DNA of 64,000 nucleotides from Stomoxys calcitrans (Eukaryota > Arthropoda > Insecta > Diptera > Muscidae): positions 96,540,245 through 96,604,244 of the forward strand of contig NC_081554.1 of the NCBI RefSeq assembly GCF_963082655.1, read 5' to 3'. Below, piece by piece: positions 53,478 through 64,000 of this stretch. The position numbers and the translations under genes are program-made. The notes beneath the pieces were generated by a model. That model saw only the letters and a list, made by a program, of their open reading frames with translations. It searched no databases and was not told where the DNA came from. Each line of letters opens with the position of its first letter. Positions within the stretch are counted from its first letter, which is position 1.

Positions 53478-54190
53478 TTGAATTACAGTTGAAATACCTG
53501 CCATTTTCCCAATGGCAGGTATATAGAGCAAGAGTTGCCTTTCGTGCTCTTTCAAAATTGTTCAATTTGAAATTTTCTTTCCAGCAAAACACTAGGTAAT
53601 TTGCGCTTACAGTAAAAGGAACACTCTCCTTCCAAGTGGGTATCTTGTATCTCCTGCTGAGTAGAACATCTTCCGTCATGGGCGGATTTGCGCCTAGACC
53701 ACTTTATTAGCCCACTTCGCCGTCGTACGTAGGGCTTCCTAAAGTATATCTCTAAGAGTACCGCTAAACTTTCCCCTTACCGCAATAGCCACATCATCTG
53801 CATACACGACCAATTTTACATTTTTTTCATTTTGGGACGATAATAAATTGTTAATGGCTATATTCCAGAGTAGAGGAGACAGTACATTTCTTTGAAGAGT
53901 GCCTTTACTAGTGCATCTTTTAGTAAGTAAGTTATTAGGAAACATTTTTATGGAAGTGTTGATGCCTAGAAATTCCAACTCCTTCATGATTGACGTGAGT
54001 GTAACGCTATTGAAACCACCTTCAATGTCAAGATATTCTCCCATTGTATTTTCCTTGACAGCGAGAGAACCTCTTTGTAGGCGACTAGGTCGTGAAGGGC
54101 TCGCTGTTTCAGTGGACTTGCCTTTACCATATGCATATTATTGTCGACATAGGAAATCTCCAAGGATCTTTGCCATTCGGTGAAAATGAC
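53478..54190 (-). pseudogene. LINE reverse transcriptase fragment
   Basis: The minus strand gives DIEGGFNSVTLTSIM, VLSPLLWNIAINNLL and VVYADDVAIAVRGKF (53780-54030) with an intact YADD. Then, after a frameshift, come TEDVLLSRRYKIPTWKE and ERARKATLALYTCHWENG (53500-53670) from the thumb. It belongs to the same RNase H LINE group as 28735-29270. Both ends are truncated. Confidence 0.8.
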
Positions 54191-54311
54191 CTTTGTGTTT
54201 CTCTATCTCACAGGTATGTAAGACATGCTGATACAAACAGAGGAAATCTCCCTATGCTAAGAAGCCAGTCTATCGGACACAGCTTGTTATTCAACCGCCT
54301 ATACATCATCA

Positions 54312-54640
54312 GGGAGCTAACCGTAGCGCAGAGCTTAGCATGTCCGCCTATGACGCTGAACCCATGGGTTCGAATCCTGGCGAGACCACCAGAGAAAAAT
54401 TTCAGCGGAGGTTTTCCCCTTCTAATGCTGGCAACATTTGTGAGTTACTATGCCATGTAAAACTTCTCTCCAAAGAGGTGTCGCACTGCGGCACGGCGTT
54501 CAGACTCGGCTATAAAAAGGAGGCCCCATTATCATTGAGCTTAAACTTGAATCGGACTGCACTCATTGATATGTGAGAAGTTTGCCCCTGTTCCTTAGTG
54601 GAATGTTCATGGGCAAAATTTGGAAATTTGCAACACATCA
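54312..54640 (+). mobile_element. tRNA-derived SINE, tandem copy 1
   Basis: A box tagcgcagagc (54324-54334) and B box ggttcgaatcc (54367-54377) of a polymerase III promoter; body 'ggaggttttccccttctaatgctgg', 'ggcacggcgttcagactcggc'; end 'tgttccttagtggaatgttc'. Nearly identical to the next copy. Confidence 0.9.
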
Positions 54641-54660
54641 TCAACGCCTATACATCATCA

Positions 54661-54989
54661 GGGAGACAACCGTAGCGCAGAGCTTAGCATGTCCGCCTAT
54701 GACGCTGAACCCATGGGTTCGAATCCTGGCGAGACCACCAGAAAAAAATTTCAGCGGAGGTTTTCCCCTTCTAATGCTGGCAACATTTGTGAGTTACTAT
54801 GCCATGTAAAACTTCTCTCCAAAGAGGTGTCGCACTGCGGCACGGCGTTCAGACTCGGCTATAAAAAGGAGGCCCCATTATCATTGAGCTTAAACTTGAA
54901 TCGGACTGCACTCATTGATATGTGAGAAGTTTGCCCCTGTTCCTTAGTGGAATGTTCATGGGCAAAATTTGCAAATTTGCAACACATCA
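54661..54989 (+). mobile_element. tRNA-derived SINE, tandem copy 2
   Basis: Same structure as the copy 349 bp upstream (A box 54673-54683, B box 54716-54726). I see only a handful of base differences. Both copies are flanked by acatcatca. Confidence 0.9.
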
Positions 54990-54999
54990 TCAAGGCCTG

Positions 55000-56700
55000 G
55001 AACTTACAGGAGTCCAAACATTTTATCGCCCAAAGAATTTAGGGCTCAGACAAAATTCCCTTAGCAACCTGCAAAGAACGCATATCAGTGACAATCTCTT
55101 CTAGCGCCACATTCTCCGTGATCTGCTTACATATCCTGAAGGAGTTTTTTTTGGTGGGACGGCCTGTATTTTATTGTCCCAAATATTTTTAACAGATTTG
55201 AAATCTACTCTGTAATATTTTTCATTTGATACCTTTTTGGTGTAGTTGGACATACATACATGTATAGTTTGGGGGTGGGGCGACCCCAAAACACCTGACC
55301 TCTAATTTTTATATCAGATTCATATTCGAATCTTAAATTACTGTTGTTTGACACCCATATTATCCTAATCGTGCTACATATCAATTTGGCGGATTTTGTG
55401 TGTGGAGCGCTCCCGCAGGTAGTTGGTCTCCAAAGCGTTTTACCATTTTCGTGTTTTTGGGCTATAATAAATGTGCAAACAAAATTTCGCTTAAACCAAT
55501 GCACCCATCTCCAAGATATTGGAGTAAAGCAAAACATCAATCCTAATAGCTCAGTAAGTATCTTTGTAATAAAATTTTGTTTTTGTCACAAAAAGCCAGT
55601 TTTTAAATATGATCATTTAGAATGAGATGAACAATGCGTGTATATGTATGTGTGTACATAACTAGAAATGCTCATAATTGTCCCGTTTTAAAATTTCAAT
55701 TTAAATTTCATTACATATGAATTTCCTTCTTTCCCAGTTTTAACATTCGAACCTCGTTACTGACGACCAACACTTCAACAATAACCGTAACGTTTTGCAT
55801 AAACAAAAACACTAAGAAAGGGAACACCAACGACAACAGTAACAACAACAATAGCGACGAAGGCAAGTCAGCATTAACGATAGCTAGGATACGTATACTT
55901 TTTTCAATTCTCTTTACTATTTTGCATTTCATGCCTTTAATACCGAGAAAAACCAAACAACTTGAATACCATATTCACACATACTTGTACACGCCACACG
56001 TTCACATGGCAAAGGATTCTCCTTTGGCAAAACAACAACAACAATATGAGATTTATGATAACAACAAAGGGTTGCCATGTAAAACATGGCGGACTCAAGA
56101 AGGATTCAATAAAAAAGGATGCCATGTGGTGGGTTTTGGTGGCCCAACAAACATTCAACTCCACTGATGCTGAAACACCTACGAGCACATCCAAAAAGTC
56201 ACCCTTATATCGACTAGGCACTGCCTTGGACGATGTGTCTTAACATCCTTGGGGAAAGAAGCTTCTTGCCCCCACCTTCCCCCCACCCCCCGTCATTTCT
56301 CACAAGAGATTTACATTTTAAATTTTCTTTGTTTGCGCCTATTGTAGCGAACATCTATAAACACTGAAAAATAATGAAATCCTAGCACAATCGTAAATTG
56401 AAAGTTGGAATTTAACATTGGTCTGTGGAAATATTCGCCAATAAAGGACTTCTCCCCCAATTCTTCGCAAAACAAATTTAATTTTGAATAAATTCTCTTA
56501 CTTCCATTGGCTGCTAAAATAAAATTATTGATTGAAAAGACCTGCTATTAAATTTGAAAAAGCCAAATAAGAATTGGTATGCTGAAAAAAATGCTGCCAT
56601 AACTTTAAACTTTATTCATTTTTCTGTGAAAGTTTTTTTTCCTTGATATTAAAGAAATTGTATCTTAAATAATAGTTTAGTATATCCTTAATTTGAAACT
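55000..56700. other. no gene seen
   Basis: AT-rich with short aac-rich stretches (55820-55870, 56030-56045). Open frames here (for example 55205-55540, 55711-55956) show no domain. Confidence 0.5.
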
Positions 56701-56708
56701 TTCTTATG

Positions 56709-57310
56709 TTAGGTTAGGTTTAAGTGGCAGTCTGCCATTAGACTCACTTAAACGTTCTCGTTCATTGTGATACCATAGAAACAGTAAAAGGAAGGTGCCT
56801 TCTAGTTCTTACCATTGAACCAACTAGATCGCTTTAAAAAGCCCAACAATTTTCGAATGTTCACATTCGCTAAATCAGACAAGTTCTCTAAGGCAGGCGA
56901 ACCTAAAGTGGAACTCCTTTTGACTGCCAGTGCGGGACACACAAGCAGCAAAAGTTCTATAGTCACTTCTTCCTCGATGTTCTCACAGCTTCGGCAAAAG
57001 TCGTTACTCGCAACCTTCAGATCATTGTCTTTCTTCCGATCAGACAGTGAACTGTCATGACGGACACAATGAGTAGGACGTGTGTTTATTTCTTTTTTTA
57101 TTATAATTCTTATAGACTAGATTTTTTAATCCTTACTAGACTATATATGACACGAACGACGCCTAAATGGGTCATTGTTCGTAAAATTTTTACGATAGTA
57201 TGCAACATGAAGAAGTTCAAAATTTAGTGTTGGTCTCAGCGATGTTCTAGCCAGCGACAGCAAAGCGGTAGACCTCTTCAAGTATAGATTAGGCCACATA
57301 ATTTTGGAAT
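56709..57310 (-). mobile_element. LINE 3' end with an internal insertion
   Basis: The minus strand reads from the thumb/RNase H border (near 57300) to the Cys/His motif (CEDIEEEV, VCPALAV, about 56930-56990), LSDLANVN, LLGFLK, then a 3' UTR ending aacctaacctaa at 56709. About 150 bp (57075-57230) interrupt it compared with 28930-29270. Confidence 0.75.
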
Positions 57311-57427
57311 GTTAACAACCCCCCCTTTGGGACCATCAGTCATTCGTTGCCCTTCTGACCTGATCCTGAAGACTTAGTTTATATGTGGCTACAGCCATTT
57401 CTAGTTCCCGAGAATGTGTAAGTTATT

Positions 57428-57520
57428 TCCTCGACTCGCAAGCAAGACTGCGGAGTCAAGCAATTTTTACTCGACTCCGGGAAGATTGCTCGACTCCGAC
57501 TCCGAAATCGACTCCGAGCA
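57428..57520. repeat. (GACTCC)-type short repeat
   Basis: 'ctcgactcc', 'gctcgactccgactccg' and 'atcgactccgagc' in close sequence, matching a similar patch at 38688-38750. Confidence 0.7.
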
Positions 57521-57613
57521 CGTAATTTTTTAAAATTTTTTTCAAAAATTTTGAACAAAAAATTTTAAAAAAAATTATTCTTAATTTCTAAGCCATTATG
57601 TTGTTTTAACAAA

Positions 57614-58260
57614 AACAAGTAAGAAGGCGTTAAGTTCTGCCGGGCCGAACTTTGGATACCCACCACATCGCTTATATATGTTAACCATCATTCGTAATAA
57701 TCCGGTGATAAATGCATAATTTATGCCCCCATAGCAGCTTCACTGTTCAATTTTGTAGAACAAAAAATTGGTTTTTTTGGTAGCCATATTCAAATATAGA
57801 CCGATCTGAACTATATACGACACGGATGTCGAAAAGCCTAACATAGGTGACTGTCCCAAATTTCGGACAAAACCTTAAATCGAGAGATGGGTCTATATGG
57901 CAGCTATATCCAAATCTGAACCCATCTGGGCCAAAAATTCAGCAAAATCGGATAATAAATGTGGCTTTTATGGGTCTTAGACCCTAAATCGTCGGATCGG
58001 TCTATATGGGGGCTATATCAAGATAGAGTCCGATAAAGCCCATCTTCGAACTTAACCTGCTTATGGACAAAAAATAATAATCTGTGCAAAGTTTCAGCTC
58101 AATATCTCTATTTTTTGCAGCGTGATTTTAACAGACAGACGGACGGACATGGCTAGATTGTCTTACATTTTTACGCTGATCAAGAATATATACACTTTAT
58201 AGGGTCGGAAATGGAATGACAAAATGAATATACTCCCATCCTTCGGAGGTGGGTATAAAA
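57614..58260 (+). repeat. family-B DINE-like element
   Basis: Head 'aacaagtaagaaggcgttaag', palindrome with one change (57634-57650), 'ggatacccaccacatcgc', two body units, 'cagacggacggacatggctag', 'gatcaagaatatatacactttatagg' and the tail 'ttcggaggtgggtataaaa'. Confidence 0.85.
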
Positions 58261-58419
58261 CAATAGTTATCTAAATATTTTATGACCATTTGGCGAAGAC
58301 TAAACCGCACCCGCGATTTTGTCAAAGGCAATAATTAATGTTTTTAATATAGAAACCATCAAATGAAACAAGACTCTAAAACGGTTTCCAGAGATAGAGC
58401 TATGCAACGTGTACATACC

Positions 58420-60330
58420 GCCGGTTGGCAGCTGTGTCCCGATTAATGGCCAAGCTTACAACCCCGGCATAAGTGGGTTACTATCTGGCCATAATCGTCT
58501 GGCTCTAGGGGACTTTAATCCGCATCACACTTCATGGCATCCCCCCTAGGTAACGACCAGCGTGGCATTACTTTGGCAGATAACCTTGATAACCTCTGAG
58601 CGTCAGACGTTTATCAATCAGAAGAAGGCCGATTGGGCTGGCTTCAGAGAGTATACCAATCGCCAATTTGTGGCTAAAACACTTGGAGAAAAGTAACTTA
58701 GGCACCGGTGTAGGCAAGCTGTAGTCTACTGTTAAGTCATTCTCGAACCCCGGTATACGGGATGACAGGACCTCAGTCACTTTTGGCGAAATAACCGTGA
58801 CTGATCCGAAGAGATGCGTCAGGTTGTCCAACCGTCAAATTAATTGTGCACCCCGAGAGTGACAGGGCAAGGAGGAGAGCCATTCGCCGTATTCGTGGTC
58901 TCTGAGCCGATGAACAGCCATCACAATTTACCGTGGGCGATGTGTCGAATGTCATCCGTGGCACCAAATCATCCAAGTCGTTGGGAACCGACGGAATCTC
59001 TACATTGATGTTGAAGAATCTGGATTCACCTGGAGTTGAGTAACTTACTACTGTCCTCAACCCCTCTTTGAACACTCTTATAGTTCCCGATGCCTGGAAA
59101 ATGGGCAGAGTGATTCCGCTACTAAAGCCTGGAAAGGACCCGAGTTTAGTGGAGTCATACAGATCGATCTCCCTTCTCTCACCAAAGACAAAGACGCTTG
59201 AGGCATTACTCCTCCCGAGCCTCGTAGGAGAATTTCCATTCGCCGAGCATCAACATGGATTTCGAAGACTGCATAGCACAACAACAGCATTGCATTCCAT
59301 CACCGAACACACATTTGCCGTGGCTTCAATCAGCCCAGGCCATGTGATAGGACGGTCCTTGTGGCACTGGACCTATCGAAGGAATTCGACATGGTATGGC
59401 TGACCATGCCAAATTATTTGAGGACATTGCCAACACGTCCCTCCAGCCAGGCCTGAAACGATGGGTCGCGAATTATCTGTGTGGTCGCCAGTCATTTGTG
59501 GAATTTAGGGATAAGAAGTCGAAGCACAGTAGAGTGAAACAGGGAGTTCCCCAAGGTGGGGTGATATTTTCGACACTGTTTAACCTCTACCAATCCTCAA
59601 TTCCACCCCTCCAGACGTCATAGAGATCTACCATATGCGGACGATGGTACGATCACGGCATCAAGCCCCCCACCCATTGTTGACTTCTGCGAGAGGTTGA
59701 ACGTCTACCTCAACGAACTTGCCTCATATTTCGCTGCAAGAAATCTGAAGATATCTGCCACCAAATCTTCAGCCACATTGTTCACTATAAATACGCGTGA
59801 GGTGAATACTGAGCTGACTGTGATGGTCGATGGAGTAATGATTCCGACCATCAAATGTCCCAAAATACTTGGCGTCACATTTGACAGCTCTTACACATTC
59901 TCCCCACATGCCACAGCAATTTGCGATAAAGTCAAAAGTAGAAACAAGGTCCTCAAGTTACTTGCTGGCAGCACTTGGGGTGCAGACAAAGAATCCTTGT
60001 TGACCATGTACAAACCAATTGGCCGGTCTGTGGTAAGTTATGCCGCGCCAGTGTGGTCTACTCAACTTTGTGACACGCAGTGCAGTGGAATAATATTCAG
60101 ATCTGTCAGAATGCCGCCCTCCGAATTGCGACGAGCTGTCAGTTCTCATGTGGACCACCTCCATCAGGAGACAAAGATCCTACCAGTGCGAGGACATAAA
60201 TACATGCTGTCTGAGCAATACATCATCTTCATGATCTAGAGCGTGAAGTTCAGCGCTACAAAAGAGAACCCCTAGATCAAGTGGCATATCAAGCAGACCT
60301 AGACAACATTCATGCAGACATGGTAGCAGA
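58420..60330 (+). mobile_element. jockey-like LINE, 5' truncated
   Basis: From the end of the endonuclease (LALGDFNPHHTSWHPPL, 58500-58550; the GDFN motif) through a linker (SLGTDGIST) to the RT: WKMGRVIPLLKPGKDPS, YRSISLLSPKTKTLEALLLPSL, AEHQHGFRRLHSTTTAL (59085-59300), KQGVPQGGVIF (59540), and a LPYADDGTITA catalytic block (about 59627-59660), then SKSSATLF, PKILGVTFDSSYTFSPH and YAAPVW (59770-60060). No RNase H is seen. Several frameshifts; inactive. The jockey assignment is by style of the RT blocks. Confidence 0.85.
59697..60239 (+). pseudogene. jockey-like LINE RT thumb and C-terminus
   Basis: The longest surviving frame of the element, 180 codons: AARNLKISATKSSATLF, IKCPKILGVTFDSSYTF, VKSRNKVLKLLAGSTW, SVVSYAAPVWSTQL, then a frameshifted-looking patch and VDHLHQETKILPVR. 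It begins just after the YADD block, so the catalytic part is in another frame. Confidence 0.8.
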
Positions 60331-60555
60331 TGCGGAAACTCGTTCTAGAATACTATTCTTGGGTATTTTTCTACCCATTTGTCTTTAATGCGTCAATTCC
60401 CATATTCATCAACCCGTTTATAAAATGGCCGAAATCACGAAATCGTTTGAATTTTAAAATACTTAAAATTGTTTCGTACTACGTTTCTGAGTACGGACTT
60501 TCTAACTGTCCAAATACTGAGTTTATTCAAAAAACGATTGCAAGTTTTTAATGTT

Positions 60556-60960
60556 TTTATACCCAACACCACTACTTTCTGATTCGATTTAGCTGTGTCC
60601 GTCTGTCTGGCTGTGTCTCAGTCTGTCTCTTTGTCCACGTTAATTTGTGTACAAATTTATTACAGGCATCTCTGTTAGCCTAGAGGCGAAGCCCATTGAA
60701 ATTGGAAGAAATCGGTTAAGAGTTAGATATAGCTCCCATATATATATGCGTCTGATTTGGAGTAATACTGCGACAATATCGTCATTAGTCAACCAATTTT
60801 CTCGAAATTAGGTCCGAAGGATTCTCTTATGACCCTTTTGAACTCTAGTGAACTTCATAGAAATCGATTTAGATTTAGCTCCAATGTATATGCGTTGCCC
60901 TATTTTCTGGAGCCTTTGCACGCGCATTTATCAACCGATCTTTCCAAAATGTTGCACAAC
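60556..60960 (-). repeat. family-C DINE-like repeat
   Basis: 'tatacccaacaccactactttctgattcgatttagctgtgtccgtctgtctg' is the family-C tail, followed by units with 'tagctcccatatatatatgcgtctgatttgg' and 'gcgcatttatcaaccgatc'. Confidence 0.75.
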
Positions 60961-60999
60961 TATTTCCTCTATGACTCTTGAAATATATACCGATTTTGG

Positions 61000-61600
61000 T
61001 CGAAATTTTACATGATTTTAATAAAATTGTTTCCAAAAACAAAATTTAAATTAAATTTTTTCTGAAGCTTAAAATTTTAATGGAATCTTTTCTAAAACAT
61101 AAAATTTTTATAAAGTAACATACAATTTAAAGCACATTGTTTTCAAACAAAATTTCATCCAATTTTTTTTAAACAAATCTTTAATGCAATTTTTTCTAAA
61201 GCATGTTTCAATGACATTTTTTAAAGACAAATTTTCTAAATACAAAATTTCAACATGCTTTAAGAAAATATTTCAAGGAAATTTTTAAAGACAAAATTTC
61301 ATCAATTTTTTTCTTAAATTTTTCCAAAGACAAAATTTTAATGAAATTTTATTAAGACAAAATTTTATTGACAGGCTTAAATCACAAAATTTTAAAGAGG
61401 ATTTTTTCTTAAAAAAAAAATTGTTATGAAATTTAATCAAATTAAAAAAAAAAAAACTTTTTATTTATTTTTAACTTCAATGACATTTCTCCGAAAAAAT
61501 TATTGAATATTTCTTTTAAGACAACAAATCAATAACATTTTCTTTAAAAACAATATTTGACAAAAGTTTCTCAAAGAAAAATTTCCCTGAAATTTTGACT
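61000..61600. repeat. degenerate AT-rich short tandem repeats
   Basis: Repeated variants of 'aaagacaaaatttcaatgaaatttttt' spaced roughly 30-40 bp, too degenerate for an exact unit. No coding content. Confidence 0.65.
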
Positions 61601-61773
61601 ATTTTATTTTTTATTTTTGCTGTTTTTCAATTAAAGCTCGGGGTCTTTTTTTTTGTTGTCTTTTTATTTAATTTATTTATCAACATTTCAATGCCTTATC
61701 AAGATATGATATACCCAAATGAAAAACAAAGCACAATATTTATACACGAAATATCGATGAATAATTTAAATAA

Positions 61774-62160
61774 AACAAGTAAAAAGGCATTAAATTCGTT
61801 CGGGCCGAACTTTGGTTACCCACCACCTCGGGTATAGACGTAAACCTCCTTTCGTCACAATTCGGTGAAAATTGGATAACCTGTGCAACATTGAGTGGTA
61901 TAATCAATGTAAGTCACTGTTCCATTATGTATTTCAAATTTCAACAAAATCGTGCAATAATTAAATCTTTTATGAACTTCGGACAGCTATATCTAAATAC
62001 AGTCCGATTTGAACCATATTTGAGTCGGATATTGGGAAGCGTAAAACTACTCACTTTTCCAAATTTCAGCCAAATCTGTTAAAAAATAAAGCTTTTATGG
62101 GCTTCAGACCCTTTATCGGGAGATCGGTCTGTATGGCAGCTATATCTAAATATGAAAAAT
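61774..62160 (+). repeat. family-B DINE-like element, tail missing
   Basis: Head 'aacaagtaaaaaggcattaaattc', shortened palindrome (gttcgggccgaac), 'ggttacccaccacctcggg', and two body units ending with 'ggcagctatatctaaatatg'. Confidence 0.8.
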
Positions 62161-62194
62161 ATGAGAAAACAAGCGGTAAGGCCCTATTCTTTTT

Positions 62195-62800
62195 TTCTGC
62201 AGGAGAATATTTGGTAGAAAGTGGGGAGTAACCCTCAAGATGATTTATTGGATATATACGGCCACTGTGAGTCCAGTACTGATCAAACGATGGAGGGCCG
62301 TGGATAAAAGAACTCGTTCGAGGCAATTTAAGATGGTCCAGGTGGCCTGCGCTGGAGTGAGATCCGCACTGCAGGCAGGTCAGGAAGCTATGCTGAATAT
62401 GCAGCCCAGGTCGTACTAAGGCTGAGAGAGCTCGAAATGCTGAAAGAAGACAGGTGCTGCCGGAGTTCCATTCTGGATGTAAGGTATACGGGGGTAGACT
62501 GAGGATGTTCTCGGACTACCTGGCATAGCTTCCGATTGGGATTAAGCCATTCACTATTGTTTTCTCGTGAGGGATGAATGGTGGGCGAATGCTGTGAGGG
62601 AATGGGTTGAGGACTACACCGACGCACTCAACAACGGTACATCTCCTAGACTACCGACTAAATGTGCGGTCTTTCAGGCAGAAGTCTTTACCATTACAGT
62701 AGCCGCAAGAGAAATTCTGGTAAGGGATTTACCGCCCTCAAAACTCTGGTTTTATTTTCACAGTATGGCGGCTCTCAATGCCTTGGTGTGCACATGAGTT
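62195..62800 (+). pseudogene. LINE thumb and RNase H remnant
   Basis: The plus strand reads CRRIFGRKWGVTLKMIYW, IYTATVSPVLIKRW, DKRTRSRQFKMVQVACAGV (62200-62370), the thumb of an RNase H LINE. Further on (62567-62797) it reads WWANAVREWVEDYTDAL and CAVFQAEVFTITVAAREIL, where FQAE carries the RNase H Glu block. Frameshifts separate the parts. Confidence 0.7.
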
Positions 62801-63275
62801 GTCATGTCTCGCGTGTCACGCAATCGTACGTGAGTATGATTGAACAAAAATTCCTCGAGCGAGAGCGTATGAAATCTCGCCCACGACGCTCATGAGAAAA
62901 ATCGCAACTCAAGGGACATTCAAGACTCACAAGAATATCACGACTTATGATTAAAAATATAACAAAAAAACACAATTTTTGCATGCATCTCAAATCCTAC
63001 TGTACTTCAAGATACGAATTAAGCCATACCGTCACTATTGAAAATTATGAAAGAAACAAAAACCATTTCTGTCTACAGTTGCAGGAAAATTAAAAGTCCA
63101 AAAAAGTGGTTGTGCAGGTGTGATACATTTTATACACTAATATTCAAACGTTACAATACACACACAACTATTATAATGAGTCGTGGGTGTCTCGTGAGTC
63201 GTGCGTGATTCGTGCGTGAGTAAAATTTTTGTTTGGACAAACATGATCAAACGGAAATTAGCTCATGAACATTTC
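62800..63275. other. no gene seen; CGTGAGT-rich patches
   Basis: 62800-62895 and 63178-63230 share 'cgtgagt', 'cgtgcgtga' and a following 'acaaaaatt'-like block, so they may be pieces of one repeat. Nothing coding recognised. Confidence 0.4.
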
Positions 63276-63279
63276 ATTA

Positions 63280-63530
63280 TGATACAGAGGCGAACTTCTC
63301 ACATATTACTGAGTGCTGCCCGATTCAAGTTTTAATTTCAATGATAAGGGGTCTCTTACACCAGTGCCACACCTCGTTGGGGAGAAGTTTTTATACGGCT
63401 GCCATACTATTTTTGCAAATGGCATAGTTCCTCACAAATGTCGTCAGCATTGGGAGGGGATAAACAACGCAGAGAAATTGTTTTTTCTGATGTGCTCGCC
63501 AGGATTCGAACCCAGGCGTTCAGCGCCATA
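63280..63530 (-). mobile_element. tRNA-derived SINE copy
   Basis: Minus-strand copy from 'gaggcgaacttctcacatatt' (3' side) to the B box (reverse complement ggattcgaacc near 63503-63513) and 'ggcgttcagcgccata'. The A-box end is cut. Confidence 0.8.
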
Positions 63531-63539
63531 GTTATAATT

Positions 63540-64000
63540 ACCTGTGTTTCAAATTCAATTCAATTAAAGTTTGTGAAATTATTTTTGAAACACGATATAA
63601 TTTGTATATTACGTACAGCTCCCCATGATCAGCAACATCTCGGCAAGTTTAAAAAGGGTTTAATGGGCGTATGTTCTGTGATGTGCTCCTGAGTAAAACA
63701 GGACATAAACACAAAAGCACCAAAAACGAAAAATCAAAAAAAAAAGGAAACAGACATGCTACACAACAACAGTCAGTGAGTGACTGGAATTATTGGCATG
63801 GAGACAACACCTGTGAACTAAGGTGCTTAAAAATGGATTAAAACCAACGTCGGGACAAAAATAAACACGAAATGCTGCTGCAGGACAATAAACAAACCTG
63901 GCTATGTCAAAGGCGTAGGTGTGTATGTGCATGAGTGGATATATGTGTTTGTGTGTGTGTGCTTCGTACATTGTGGCTGGATGTGACTCGGTCGATATCC
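63540..64000. other. no gene seen
   Basis: AT-rich, with a (GT)n run at about 63945-63961. No recognisable coding content. Confidence 0.5.

Noticed and set aside
54320..54380. Possible tRNA gene, from the A and B boxes
   Set aside because: The boxes are part of a dispersed SINE. The sequence cannot fold as a full tRNA with acceptor stem and anticodon, and the same body follows in other copies.

Overview
The window is non-coding, AT-rich eukaryotic DNA packed with transposable elements. It most resembles a calyptrate (muscid-type) fly genome such as a stable-fly or horn-fly relative. That guess rests on the very abundant repeats that open with a GGCCGGGCC palindrome and carry a DINE-1/INE-1-like tail, on DD41D mariner remnants, and on a BEL/Pao element whose primer site fits an insect tRNA-Tyr. 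The species cannot be fixed from the sequence alone. I found no convincing host gene, rRNA, genuine tRNA gene or CRISPR array.

Layout: 1-650 holds a non-LTR retrotransposon fragment (minus strand) cut by the window edge, then a repeat tail and a mariner remnant. 1610-11699 is a complete, very young BEL/Pao LTR retrotransposon on the minus strand: two 459-bp LTRs that read as identical, a 5-bp target duplication, an open 1733-aa Gag-Pol, a second zinc-knuckle/protease-like ORF in the env position, and an unusually long 3-kb leader. It sits 12 bp from the end of an older decayed mariner (11712-12650).

13-34 kb is dominated by DINE/Helentron-like repeats in three related families (called A, B and C here), one with a 153-bp internal tandem array. 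Between them are tRNA-derived SINE copies, several broken LINE pieces and a second mariner remnant. 34.4-41.4 kb holds two decayed copies of an APE-RT-RNase H LINE, one cut by a family-A repeat and the other with a 5' inversion. 43-48.5 kb is more family A/B/C repeat plus an RTE-like LINE split by a family-C element. 50.9-57.3 kb holds a SINE cluster, with a 349-bp tandem SINE duplication, a fold-back mariner derivative whose two ends are both the 5' end, and three LINE 3' pieces. 57.6-62.8 kb holds family-B repeats, a jockey-like LINE and an RNase H LINE fragment.

Only the BEL/Pao element looks capable of activity. Everything else is truncated, frameshifted or non-autonomous by design. The remaining stretches (about 23.5-26 kb, 31.3-33 kb, 38.2-39.7 kb, 41.5-43 kb, 48.5-50.9 kb, 55-56.7 kb) are AT-rich, with microsatellites and no recognisable gene, and are probably intergenic or intronic.
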